A stretch of 64,000 nucleotides of DNA from an uncultured Prevotellaceae bacterium (GCA_900313615.1 OMRP01000002.1:335326-399325); one strand, 5' to 3'. Positions 16,051 through 24,513 are shown, counted from the stretch's first letter. The notes: a model not told the origin generated them from the letters alone. Numbers and translations: made by a program.

Positions 16051-17031
16051 GTGAAAATTCTTTCCGAACATATCATCCGCAGCCTCGGCATTCCGCCCAC
16101 CACCTGCATCCAGTGGATTAGGGAAAGCTTCGCCATGAAACAGTTGGCCGACCTGCCCGCCAAGATTAGCGTACACCCTGCCGACGGAGAGTTTTTCACT
16201 TCCATGCCCTGCCTGCTACCCAACCCCGACGACATCCCCAACAGTGGATTTCATCGTCGCTATTTCGGCATCAAGGTAGTGCACCGCTTACTCCAGTCCG
16301 TGCCCAGTCTAGGTAGCGACATGCTGCTTTATGACGCCCAATCAGGTGAACTCCTCGCCCTCGTTGACACTGACTGGATCACCACCATGCGCACCGGCGC
16401 CGTTGCCGCCGTTTCTTCGATGACACTCCGCAAGAGCGACGCCACCACATATGGTATGGTAGGACTCGGCAACACCGCCCGTGCCACCCTGCTCTGCATC
16501 CTCGAACAGGAGCCCGATCGCCATTTTCCCGTGCTCCTTGTACGCTATAAGGACCAAGCAGAACGTTTTATCGAGCGGTTTAAGGACTATCAGAATGTGA
16601 CGTTCGAAATCGTCGACGACATCAACGAAGTGGCGCACCGTTCCGATGTGTTCATCAGTTGCATCACCAATGCAAAAGGATTACTTGTCGAAGACGAGCA
16701 ATCATTCCAGCCTGGCATCACAGTCATCCCCGTCCACATGCGTGGGCTGCAAAACTGTGACACCACTTTCGACCGCGTCTTTGGTGATGACACCGACCAT
16801 GTGCGCGGTTTCAAGTATTTCCCCCAATACCACGACTACAATGAGATAGGCGAAGTGCTCGCCGGCCGCGACCCCGGCCGACGTTCCGACGCCCAGCGCA
16901 TCATTGACTACAACTACGGCCTCGGCCTCCACGATGTCGTCTTCGCCGCCAAGCTCTACGAACTCGCCAGCCATCACTCGGAACTTCCCAAAATTCCCAT
17001 CGAGAAAGAAACCGAGAAGTTCTGGGTATAA
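16051..17031 (+). CDS. Ornithine cyclodeaminase/mu-crystallin family dehydrogenase
   Basis: 326 residues from a GTG start that directly follows the heptamer repeat; the next in-frame ATG (codon 29) would cut into the conserved N-terminal domain. The Rossmann segment YGMVGLGNTARATLLC is clear, and LVDTDWITTMRTGAVAAVSS is the typical Arg-containing substrate and NAD-binding stretch of the family. Members convert ornithine to proline, reduce imino acids, or (SbnB type) act on amino acid conjugates. The substrate cannot be told from sequence. Its place right after the cytidylyltransferase-PLP fusion suggests a role in making an amino-acid-derived decoration. Confidence 0.78.
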   Translation: MKILSEHIIRSLGIPPTTCIQWIRESFAMKQLADLPAKISVHPADGEFFTSMPCLLPNPDDIPNSGFHRRYFGIKVVHRLLQSVPSLGSDMLLYDAQSGELLALVDTDWITTMRTGAVAAVSSMTLRKSDATTYGMVGLGNTARATLLCILEQEPDRHFPVLLVRYKDQAERFIERFKDYQNVTFEIVDDINEVAHRSDVFISCITNAKGLLVEDEQSFQPGITVIPVHMRGLQNCDTTFDRVFGDDTDHVRGFKYFPQYHDYNEIGEVLAGRDPGRRSDAQRIIDYNYGLGLHDVVFAAKLYELASHHSELPKIPIEKETEKFWV

Positions 17032-17068
17032 TTTTCAAGAACCTTCACCCATCACTTAAGAATATTTT

Positions 17069-17296
17069 ATGGCTTCAATAGTATTAACCGTTCCTGACGA
17101 AAGCATGCTTACACAATTGAAAAAAGCTTGCATGATGTTGAAAGGTGTAACTTCTGTTGAAATCCAGAAGTCCCAGCCTAAAAAAGACGACATTACAAAG
17201 ACAACTGGTTACCAATCAGCCATGGCTGACATTGAGGCTGGTCGTGTTTACCATGCCGAGAATGCCGAAGACATGTTTCGTCAAATATTGGGATAA
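17069..17296 (+). CDS. Type II antitoxin of a RelB-like module
   Basis: 75 residues directly upstream of a YafQ-type toxin. The C-terminal part (MADIEAGRVYHAENAEDMFRQIL) has the toxin-wrapping pattern of RelB-like antitoxins, GRV...aEdMF..iL. The N-terminal half (IVLTVPDESMLTQLKKA) could be a small beta-alpha dimerisation domain and does not look like a standard ribbon-helix-helix. It would neutralise the toxin and probably autorepress the pair. The stop codon lies inside a tandemly duplicated 21-base segment. Confidence 0.7.
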   Translation: MASIVLTVPDESMLTQLKKACMMLKGVTSVEIQKSQPKKDDITKTTGYQSAMADIEAGRVYHAENAEDMFRQILG

Positions 17297-17322
17297 CTGA
17301 TTCAAATATTGGGATAACTGAT
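17281..17322 (+). repeat. Perfect 21-bp tandem duplication at the antitoxin-toxin junction
   Basis: Bases 17281-17301 and 17302-17322 are identical, beginning TCAAATATTGGG and ending TAACTGAT. The antitoxin stop (17294-17296) lies in copy 1 and the toxin ATG (17324) follows copy 2. Without the duplication, the two genes would be only about 6 bases apart. Confidence 0.95.
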
Positions 17323-17323
17323 T

Positions 17324-17602
17324 ATGTATAGAGTTAGTTACACCCATCAATTCAAAAAGGATTTGCGGCTTTGCGAAAAACGTGGACTCGAAATCCAACT
17401 GATTCTCAATGCTGTAAAGATTCTAGAAGCGACAGGGACTTTATCTAAGGAATACCGTCCCCATCGACTTAAAGGCAAACGTAAAGGGCAATGGGAATGC
17501 CATATTCAACCTGACTGGCTCATGGTTTGGGAACAAAATGACAATGAGTTAACCCTACTTTTTCTTCAGACAGGTACGCATTCTGACCTTTTTAAAGAAT
17601 AA
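17324..17602 (+). CDS. YafQ-family mRNA interferase toxin
   Basis: 92 residues, the normal size for the RelE/YafQ superfamily of ribosome-dependent mRNA endonucleases. Features: an N-terminal YRVSYTHQFKKDLR strand-helix, HRLKGKRKGQWECHIQPDW in the middle (the H-x-L-x-G...ECHI-x-DW pattern of YafQ) and the C-terminal LLFLQTGTHSDLF, with the catalytic-type His near the end. It forms a two-gene module with 17069. The pair stands inside the polysaccharide locus and may help keep it in the population. The frame is intact. Confidence 0.85.
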   Translation: MYRVSYTHQFKKDLRLCEKRGLEIQLILNAVKILEATGTLSKEYRPHRLKGKRKGQWECHIQPDWLMVWEQNDNELTLLFLQTGTHSDLFKE

Positions 17603-17682
17603 TTCATCCATTGCCTTTTATCCCATGCATAATCTTGTATTTCAGTGTTTTCAGACACCTACCATACAAACTCTCCCCAACA

Positions 17683-17757
17683 CTTCAGTTCCCCCTCTTT
17701 GGAGGGGGGAGAGGGGAGGCTCCCATTTAATTTTATAATCTTTTAATTTTTCAATCT
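17683..17757 (+). repeat. Dispersed GC-rich palindrome and A/T repeat before the DegT gene
   Basis: CAGTTCCCCCTCTTTGGAGG and the following GGGGAGAGGGGAGG match the copy at 14104. The sequence TAATCTTTTAATTTTTC next to the TTG start recurs at about 13003-13019, before the 3' end of the purH-like gene. No promoter box was found in this spacer (17603-17757). Confidence 0.55.
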
Positions 17758-18861
17758 TTGGAAAATATTCTCGTCACCTCACCCCTCCTACCCGACCTTG
17801 ATGAATTTCAGTCAATGCTGAAAGACATCTGGGCATCGAAATGGATTACCAATAACGGTTCGTTCCATAAACAGTTGGAACAAGCCCTTGCCGAGTACCT
17901 TAAGGTACCCTACGTGAGTCTTTTCACCAACGGCACGCTGCCGCTCATCACCGCTCTCCAAGCGCTCCATGTCAGCGGCGAGGTCATCACAACCCCCTAT
18001 AGTTTCGTCGCGACCACCCATGCGCTGTGGTGGAACGGCATCAAGCCCGTCTTCGTCGACATCGACTGGGCCACCGGCTGTCTTGACCCCAATAAGATTG
18101 AAGCAGCCATCACCCCACGTACCACCGCCATCATGCCCGTGCATGTCTATGGCAAGCCCTGCGACACCAAGGCCATCCAGGACATCGCCGACAAATACGG
18201 TCTCCGCGTCATCTACGATGCCGCCCACGCCTTTGGAGTGGAACAGGACGGAGTTTCCCTGCTCAACGCTGGTGACATGTCCACTCTGAGTTTCCATGCC
18301 ACCAAAGTCTACAACACTGTCGAAGGTGGTGCCATGGTGATGCACGACGAGAAGACCAAACGCCGTATCGATTACCTCAAGAACTTCGGCTTTGCCGGAG
18401 AGACCGAGGTCGTTGCCCCTGGCATCAATTCCAAAATGGACGAGATACGCGCCGCCTACGGACTCCTCAACCTCCGTCAAGTTGACCAAGCCATCGAGGC
18501 CCGCCACCAAGTTGCCATCCGTTACCGCGAGGCTCTGCGTGATGTTCCCGGTATCGAGTTCTGGGACGACATCCCTGGCGTGCGCCACAATTACAGTTAT
18601 TTCCCCATTTTCGTCCACGAAAAGGAATATGGTGAGACACGCGACCAGCTTTATTTCCGTATGAGGAAGCAAGGAATCTATGCCCGTCGTTACTTCTACC
18701 CCCTCATCAGCGAATTCAGCACCTACCGAGGACTCGACAGTGCACGTCCCGACAACCTACCCGTCGCCCACCGCATGGCTAACAGTGTCATCTGCCTTCC
18801 CATGCACCATAACCTCAGCAACTCCGACATCGACCGCGTCATCACCTGCCTAAAAAAATAA
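17758..18861 (+). CDS. DegT/DnrJ/EryC1/StrS-family sugar aminotransferase
   Basis: 367 residues. The TTG at 17758 is taken as the start because the conserved N-terminal segment ILVTSPLLPDLDEF, which precedes the family's SKWITNNG motif, would be lost with the next ATG (17815). PLP motifs: the FTNGTLPLITALQAL cofactor loop, IYDAAHAFG, and SFHATKVYNTVEGGAMV with Schiff-base Lys183. It transfers an amino group from glutamate to a nucleotide-linked keto sugar. The partner 4,6-dehydratase is not adjacent; the one at 27010 already has its own aminotransferase (28236). The product is therefore unassigned. Confidence 0.85.
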   Translation: MENILVTSPLLPDLDEFQSMLKDIWASKWITNNGSFHKQLEQALAEYLKVPYVSLFTNGTLPLITALQALHVSGEVITTPYSFVATTHALWWNGIKPVFVDIDWATGCLDPNKIEAAITPRTTAIMPVHVYGKPCDTKAIQDIADKYGLRVIYDAAHAFGVEQDGVSLLNAGDMSTLSFHATKVYNTVEGGAMVMHDEKTKRRIDYLKNFGFAGETEVVAPGINSKMDEIRAAYGLLNLRQVDQAIEARHQVAIRYREALRDVPGIEFWDDIPGVRHNYSYFPIFVHEKEYGETRDQLYFRMRKQGIYARRYFYPLISEFSTYRGLDSARPDNLPVAHRMANSVICLPMHHNLSNSDIDRVITCLKK

Positions 18862-18937
18862 CAACGTGCCACTCATAATCTCTTTCTCCTAAACAACCAT
18901 CCATAAAGATACGGAGAATCCTGGGCGTTTTTTTTGC

Positions 18938-20278
18938 ATGAAGTACCCTAATTACATAATATTATATATTAGGTTTCTGCTTATCTCTTTATGTAGTTTG
19001 GCTTGCTCACCAGACAATCATGATGATTTTGTTGTATCCAGCGATACAAATCGAACAATACCTATTCCCAAAAATTCTCCCGAGCGCGATTCGTTAATAA
19101 TAATTGGTAAAAGAAATGCCACGAAGAAAGCACATCAATTGACTGACATCAGATATTCTCCTCGTAATCCAATCAGATACAACTTAGGAGAATATTCCCC
19201 TGATAGATCCATAAAGGGTATCATTTATTCTTCTGTGAAAGAAATAGGAACCTACGTTGGCACTAACGTTTCGTTCCATACTTTTATGACCGCCATCCAC
19301 AATCCACGTAGCAAGATTTACACGGAGCAAATAGATCAGCCACCCTATCACGGTACAAATGGTAAGGCTTATTATGGCACCGTTTGCAGCGATTTGGTTT
19401 CATATGCATTAGGATTAAAGCCCGCTTTTTTTTCTCATGATTTTCCAACATCCGATTTGATGCAAAAGGTTGATTATTCATCTATTGACAATATTCAAGT
19501 AGCCGATGTCTTATGGAAGAGCGGTCATGTGGCAATTATTACCGACATCTGGTACGATGACAAAGGAAGCATTTCTGAGCTAGAAATCAGTGAAGCTGTT
19601 CAAAGAGGATGCCATAGGTATAATGTGTCAAGATCGAATTTTCTATCATTTATGCAGAAATCATTCACTTATATATATAGATATCAAGAACTTTACAAGA
19701 ACACATCATATACCACATGTCCCGAGTTTGTTGCTGTGATGGATGAGGAACCTATTCTTTTTACATATAACGATGATTTGTGTGCGGATAAAGGCGACAA
19801 GGCGTGCTATTTAGTCAATGAGCCTGTGGTGATAAATGTTCAACATGCATACGATTTCTTGGAATTATATAAGGATGATGAATTATATTGCAGTATTGCA
19901 AACAATTCAATCGATATCCTTTTGGAGAATCTCCCCTACGGTGATTATAAAGCGTGTATTTCTTCAAATGGCACCATAAGTGATTTCACTTATTGGAAAG
20001 TGATTGATATTCAAATGACAGCTGATAGGAAGAATGGACGAGTGTATTTCTCTAGCAAAAATGCCAAACCAGAATCTGTAAGTTTCTGTTCCATATCAGG
20101 TAGTCGACAAAATCCTGCGACTAAATTATACCGGCATCAGTTTACATCGGAAGAATTAGAATCTGGCTATGCTATAATACCTAAGGGTATGACAATGTCC
20201 GACTATCCATACTTGAAAATTTATTTTTCTACTGATTATGGCACTATACAAAGTAAGCCAGTTAATTGGTTTGAATAA
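18938..20278 (+). CDS. Lipoprotein with an NlpC/P60-like cysteine-peptidase region
   Basis: 446 residues. The signal peptide ends LCSLAC, with Cys23 as lipidation site. In the middle, YYGTVCSDLVSYALG (Cys150) followed by WKSGHVAIITDIWYD (His197) has the Cys...GH(V)AI layout of NlpC/P60 and CHAP amidases, so a peptidase or amidase role on peptide crosslinks is possible. The C-terminal 180 residues look like beta domains and are not recognised. The gene is more A/T-rich than its upstream neighbours and sits in a polysaccharide locus, where such a protein is unexpected. It could be an envelope remodelling factor or unrelated cargo. Confidence 0.6.
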   Translation: MKYPNYIILYIRFLLISLCSLACSPDNHDDFVVSSDTNRTIPIPKNSPERDSLIIIGKRNATKKAHQLTDIRYSPRNPIRYNLGEYSPDRSIKGIIYSSVKEIGTYVGTNVSFHTFMTAIHNPRSKIYTEQIDQPPYHGTNGKAYYGTVCSDLVSYALGLKPAFFSHDFPTSDLMQKVDYSSIDNIQVADVLWKSGHVAIITDIWYDDKGSISELEISEAVQRGCHRYNVSRSNFLSFMQKSFTYIYRYQELYKNTSYTTCPEFVAVMDEEPILFTYNDDLCADKGDKACYLVNEPVVINVQHAYDFLELYKDDELYCSIANNSIDILLENLPYGDYKACISSNGTISDFTYWKVIDIQMTADRKNGRVYFSSKNAKPESVSFCSISGSRQNPATKLYRHQFTSEELESGYAIIPKGMTMSDYPYLKIYFSTDYGTIQSKPVNWFE

Positions 20279-20289
20279 GTATAACAACA

Positions 20290-21171
20290 ATGAAAGAAAC
20301 AAGAAATTATTTAAAGTCATTAGGTTTACCGACAGGAGATCTGTATTCCCTTCCCACATCTGAGAAACGATTTGAAGATGGAGGGCAGTACCGTTTTGAA
20401 GTTCCAGGCATTCAAGGCCCAGGACCAATGAGAGCTCTCTTGGAGCAGTTGGACAATTATGGAATACAAATTCACCGTGTTACCCAGACCCAAGGCATCA
20501 TGCGTTTACTCGATTCAGAGATTGAACAGATGTTGGAATATGCCCAAAAATGGAATGTTGAATTACTTTTGGCTACAGGTCCACGAGCGACTATCGACAC
20601 CAGTGCTTCAGTAAATACTCCAGAAGGCGTACGAATGGGGTATCGCCTTCGTGGGCAGGAACAAGTTATTCGTGCGGTGGAAGACATCCGTCGAGCGGTT
20701 AAGATTGGCGTTCGTTCATTTATGGTTTACGATGAAGGTCAACTATGGTTGATGAACCAAATGCGTCGTGACGGTTTCTTACCTTCAGATGTAAAGTTCA
20801 AGGTTTCAGCACATACGGGCCATGGAAATCCATGTTCTGCCAAGTTACTTGAGCAGAACGGGGCTAACTCTTTCAATCCAGTGCGCGACATCCAATTGCA
20901 AATGTTATCGGCCATTCGAGCTGCCATAGACATACCCATCGATATCCATACAGAAAACCCAAAATCTACCGGTGGTTTCATCCGTCATTACGAAGTCCCC
21001 GAATTCATCCGTGTGGCCGCTCCCATCTACCTAAAGACAGGCGGTTCTGTTGCGGCAACGCATAGTTGGGACACAACCGAGGTTGACGCCAAGAAACGAG
21101 CCAAGCAGGTGGCTTTGGTCAAGAGAGTGATTGACACATATTATCCAGAGGCAATCGTTTCGCCGAAATGA
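20290..21171 (+). CDS. Conserved enzyme of unknown function, possibly a TIM barrel
   Basis: 293 residues, soluble, with no signal peptide or membrane helix. I do not recognise the family with confidence. Alternating beta-alpha segments (VELLLATGPRA, GVRSFMVYDEGQLW, VKFKVSAHTGHGNPCSAKLL, IPIDIHTENPKSTGGF, APIYLKTGG) suggest a TIM barrel, loosely recalling U32-type or aldolase-type barrels. Conserved-looking polar residues include the Asp-Glu of VYDEGQ, the His-Thr-Gly-His cluster and the His-Thr-Glu-Asn of the DIHTEN strand. It overlaps the ATP-grasp gene by 4 bases (ATGA), so it is likely a working partner in the acid-metabolism set. Confidence 0.45.
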   Translation: MKETRNYLKSLGLPTGDLYSLPTSEKRFEDGGQYRFEVPGIQGPGPMRALLEQLDNYGIQIHRVTQTQGIMRLLDSEIEQMLEYAQKWNVELLLATGPRATIDTSASVNTPEGVRMGYRLRGQEQVIRAVEDIRRAVKIGVRSFMVYDEGQLWLMNQMRRDGFLPSDVKFKVSAHTGHGNPCSAKLLEQNGANSFNPVRDIQLQMLSAIRAAIDIPIDIHTENPKSTGGFIRHYEVPEFIRVAAPIYLKTGGSVAATHSWDTTEVDAKKRAKQVALVKRVIDTYYPEAIVSPK

Positions 21172-22403
21172 AAAAAAAGCCAATTGCCATAGTGTTGGGT
21201 GGAACATCTCCACACATAGTCCTTGTTAAGGAATTAAAAAAGCGGGGATACTATGTTGTATTAATTGACTATCTGCCCAATCCACCTGCCAAAGAATATG
21301 CAGATGAACATATTTTAGCAAGCACACTTGACAAGGAATGCGTCTTAAATATAGCCAAAGAATTAAATGCATCTTTAGTAATTAGTAGCTGCATAGATCA
21401 GGCTAATAGTGTTTGTTGCTATGTTGCAGAAAGAATGGGGCTTCCTCATCCATACAGCTTTGAGACATCACAGCTTGTCACAGACAAGGGACTGATGAAA
21501 CAACGTATGTTGGAATACGGCATACCCACATCATCTTTCACGCTGACCTCTAATATTGAAGACATCGATTGGGCTAAGATTTCCTTCCCATGTGTAGTAA
21601 AGCCTGTTGATTGCAACAGTTCAAAAGGAGTACATAAGGCAGACACGAAAACAGAAGTAAAAAAATATGTAGAAGAGGCTCTATGTTTAAGCCGAACTCA
21701 TAAAGCCATAATTGAAGGATATTGTACTGGAAATGAGATTCAGGTCGACTGCCTAGCCTTGGAAGATGAAGTTTCCATTGTGATGACCAGGCAAAAGAAG
21801 ATGATAAGGCGCGAGAAGTCCGCAGTTCTTCAGTCATTTGGCTCTGTTGTGCCCGCTCCATTATCAAATGAAGTCTCTATAAAAACCACTGAGATTGCCA
21901 ACAAAATTGCCAATGCATTTCATCTTAGGAATACACCTTTTTTTTATCAAGCTATTGTATCCAACAAGGACATCAACGTATTGGAATTCGCTCCTCGTAT
22001 TGGGGGGGGGCTCAGTTACTACATGCTTAAGAATTTTGTGGGTTTCCATGCGGTAGAAAGTGTTATAGACTCCTTTTTGGGAAATAGTCTTGTTCTAAAG
22101 CGAAAGCCTCTTGAAAAATGTTACCGCACCTGTCTTCTTTATGCTCATCCATGTGTATTCGACCATATAGAGGGTCTACAGCAGTTAAAAGATGAAGGGT
22201 TCTTGAAAGAATTCTTTATTACGAAATGTAAAGGTGATGCAATCGATGAAGATCTACGTAGCAGCAACAGAGTGGGATCTTTTATCGTATCTGGCAAGGA
22301 TGCAAAGGAATTAGAAAAAAAAATAATTATTTGTCTTAACAGAATAAAAATAATAGACACTGAAGGAAAAGACATGATGAACAGATTAATACTCGATAAT
22401 TAA
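21168..22403 (+). CDS. ATP-grasp carboxylate-amine/thiol ligase
   Basis: 411 residues with an N-terminal pre-ATP-grasp Rossmann part (IAIVLGGTSPHIVLVKELKK), an ATP-binding strand FPCVVKPVDCNSSKGVHKA, the IIEGYCTGNEIQVDC hinge, and the metal-binding LEFAPRIGGGLSYYML (E-x-x-P-R-x-GGG). Such enzymes activate a carboxylate as acyl phosphate and join it to an amine or similar nucleophile. It starts within the end of 20290 and ends 2 bases before the C-C lyase gene. It is unusual in holding three long homopolymers: T8 (about 21938), G9 (22002) and A9 (22315). The two substrates are unknown. Confidence 0.75.
   Translation: MKKKPIAIVLGGTSPHIVLVKELKKRGYYVVLIDYLPNPPAKEYADEHILASTLDKECVLNIAKELNASLVISSCIDQANSVCCYVAERMGLPHPYSFETSQLVTDKGLMKQRMLEYGIPTSSFTLTSNIEDIDWAKISFPCVVKPVDCNSSKGVHKADTKTEVKKYVEEALCLSRTHKAIIEGYCTGNEIQVDCLALEDEVSIVMTRQKKMIRREKSAVLQSFGSVVPAPLSNEVSIKTTEIANKIANAFHLRNTPFFYQAIVSNKDINVLEFAPRIGGGLSYYMLKNFVGFHAVESVIDSFLGNSLVLKRKPLEKCYRTCLLYAHPCVFDHIEGLQQLKDEGFLKEFFITKCKGDAIDEDLRSSNRVGSFIVSGKDAKELEKKIIICLNRIKIIDTEGKDMMNRLILDN
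22002..22010 (+). repeat. G9 homopolymer inside the ATP-grasp gene
   Basis: Nine consecutive G encode three glycines of the metal-binding IGGGL motif. Gain or loss of one G would shift the frame and truncate the protein before its last 130 residues. Here the frame is ON. Confidence 0.95.
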
Positions 22404-22405
22404 CA

Positions 22406-23539
22406 ATGAAACATCATCAATATAATCCTAACTATAAGTTTTATAAAGAGCCCGTAGACTTTAATAAGTACACAGATCGTTCTTTGCTACAATATTGTTT
22501 GGGTGCTACGATGTATATGCCTGGCACAAAAGATTTTGCCCAAGCAGTAATTGACAAAAAGTACCCTGGTCTTACCTCCATGGTTATGTGCTTTGAAGAC
22601 GCCTGTCCTGAAGAGGACGTGCCAGCTGCCGAACAGAATAGCATCCATGTGCTTAACACTCTAAAAAAAGCAGAAGATGAAGGTCGGCTTAGATACGAAG
22701 ATATCCCATTGCTTTTTTTCCGAGTCCGCAGTCCTGAACAGTTTGAGCATTTTTCAAACATGCTCCATCCCGAACATGTCCGTTATATCACAGGCTTCAA
22801 TTTCCCCAAGTTCAATGGCATCAATGGCGGTGCTTACATGAGTCAATTGGCTGATTTAAACAACCGTTTTGGTGAAATCATCTATGGTATGCCGATTATA
22901 GAAGACGCTCGTGTAGCGTTTAAAGAAACGCGTCTTTTGGAACTCATGGCCATCAAGAATATATGCGACTGCCACAAGAATTTGATTTTGAACATCCGTG
23001 TTGGAGGAACTGATTTTTCCAGTTGCTTTGGTGTCCGTAGAGGAATCAATTCCACCATATATGACATCATGACTGTTAGCAATTGTCTGATGGATATTTT
23101 GAATGTTTTCACTCGCAACAACGAATATACCGTATCCGGACCAGTTTGGGAATATTTCCGAGTAAACAAGCGCATGAAGTTTGAAGATTTACCCAAAATT
23201 AACATACAGGACACCTTATTAAAAAGGACTCCCGTCGTGAACGATGCTGTTGATGGGTTGATGCGCGAACTAATTCTTGACCAAGCCAACGGATTCATGG
23301 GTAAGACATGTATTCATCCCACCCATCTTAATTTTATCAATGGGATGTTGGCTGTTACAAAAGACGAATATAATGATGCGTACCAAATTCTTCACTCTTC
23401 TGGCGGTGTCATCAAAGGTTCGAAAGGCATGAATGAAATACGCCCCCATACCAATTGGGCCACAAAAATCATGATGCGCGCTGAAGCATACGGTGTTATT
23501 GACAACGAAAATGAATACATTAATTTGTTCGGTGTATAA
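22406..23539 (+). CDS. HpcH/HpaI aldolase / citrate-lyase-beta-like C-C lyase
   Basis: 377 residues, a TIM barrel of the citrate lyase beta/malyl-CoA lyase superfamily. Seen: GATMYMPGTKDFAQAV at the N-terminus, SMVMCFEDACPEEDV (metal-site Glu-Asp), LLFFRVRSP (substrate Arg), YGMPIIEDARVA (second acidic ligand), and GKTCIHPTHLNFIN near the end, where KxCIHP is the family's CoA/substrate signature. It resembles the C-C bond lyase branch that also travels with ATP-grasp proteins in other operons. It should make or break a bond between a keto or aldehyde compound and an acyl unit. It ends by a 1-base overlap (TAATG) with the dehydrogenase gene. Confidence 0.75.
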   Translation: MKHHQYNPNYKFYKEPVDFNKYTDRSLLQYCLGATMYMPGTKDFAQAVIDKKYPGLTSMVMCFEDACPEEDVPAAEQNSIHVLNTLKKAEDEGRLRYEDIPLLFFRVRSPEQFEHFSNMLHPEHVRYITGFNFPKFNGINGGAYMSQLADLNNRFGEIIYGMPIIEDARVAFKETRLLELMAIKNICDCHKNLILNIRVGGTDFSSCFGVRRGINSTIYDIMTVSNCLMDILNVFTRNNEYTVSGPVWEYFRVNKRMKFEDLPKINIQDTLLKRTPVVNDAVDGLMRELILDQANGFMGKTCIHPTHLNFINGMLAVTKDEYNDAYQILHSSGGVIKGSKGMNEIRPHTNWATKIMMRAEAYGVIDNENEYINLFGV

Positions 23540-24513
23540 TGCCAAAGATTTTACATACATCACGTTATACAGGTACTCCGTGGGAGATCCTAAAAAGTGT
23601 TGTTCCAGATAGCTTTTCCATAGAAACCCTGGAAGAGCCAAGCAGGGAATGCCTACTTCAGCAAGTTATTGATGCTGACTATCTGCTTGTAAGTGGTCGT
23701 CTCACCATAGATGAAGAGGTTCTCTCTTCCGCAAAGTGTCTAAAAATGATACAGCGAACTGGCGTAGGTACGGATATGCTTGACAAAGATGCCATTAAAA
23801 GACATGACATCCCCGTTTATGTTAATTCTGGTGTCAATGCCAGAAGTGTTGCAGAACATACGATAACCCTTATTCTATGCTGTCTAAAAAATATCCCACT
23901 CATTTCTACGAACACGAAAAAAGGTATTTGGAAAAAACAGCAAACTGGTGTAACATGCCATGAGTTATTTGGGAAGATCGTAGGTATTGTGGGCATGGGT
24001 GCCATCGGGCAGCAAGTCGCTTTATATTTGAAAGCTTTTGGAGCAAAAGTGCTTTATACAGACGTACACCAACTTGACTGTAAAAAAGAAGCGGAACTAT
24101 CTGTTTCTTTCGTCACCTCATTCGAAGAATTATTACCACAAGTTGACATCCTGAGTTTTCATTGTCCTCTTACTTCCGAGAATAAGGAATTATTGAATGG
24201 AAACAATATTTCATCAATGAAGAATGGAGCTATTATTGTCAACACGGCTCGTGGAAAATTAATAAGCGAAGATGCCTTATACGAAGCAATCTTAAACGGT
24301 CATCTTCATAGCGTAGCTTTGGATGTTCATTATGAAGAACCAATTAAAGGAATTTCAAGATTTGCCAACATGGATAACGTTATCCTTACCCCCCACATTG
24401 CAGGTCTTTCCTATGAAACATTTCATGCGATGATGAAAGGTGCTATCGACAATATCATATCTTTTGAAAAAGGCGAAAAAGAAGTATTAAATAAGAAATT
24501 ATTATCGTTATAA
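23539..24513 (+). CDS. D-isomer-specific 2-hydroxyacid dehydrogenase
   Basis: 324 residues, related to phosphoglycerate dehydrogenase. NAD-binding motif VGIVGMGAIGQQV with the following acidic residue (YTDVH). Catalytic residues of the family are in place: Arg in NTARGKLISEDAL, Glu in DVHYEEPI, and His in LTPHIAGLSYET. It interconverts a 2-keto acid and a D-2-hydroxy acid. No ACT or other regulatory domain is present. It is placed between the C-C lyase and the acyltransferase with 1-base overlaps on both sides, which suggests it reduces an intermediate of the same pathway. Confidence 0.85.
   Translation: MPKILHTSRYTGTPWEILKSVVPDSFSIETLEEPSRECLLQQVIDADYLLVSGRLTIDEEVLSSAKCLKMIQRTGVGTDMLDKDAIKRHDIPVYVNSGVNARSVAEHTITLILCCLKNIPLISTNTKKGIWKKQQTGVTCHELFGKIVGIVGMGAIGQQVALYLKAFGAKVLYTDVHQLDCKKEAELSVSFVTSFEELLPQVDILSFHCPLTSENKELLNGNNISSMKNGAIIVNTARGKLISEDALYEAILNGHLHSVALDVHYEEPIKGISRFANMDNVILTPHIAGLSYETFHAMMKGAIDNIISFEKGEKEVLNKKLLSL

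Noticed and set aside
17812-18672. 286-residue open frame on the minus strand opposite the DegT aminotransferase
   Set aside because: The plus strand carries all the PLP motifs; the antisense frame has no family features.
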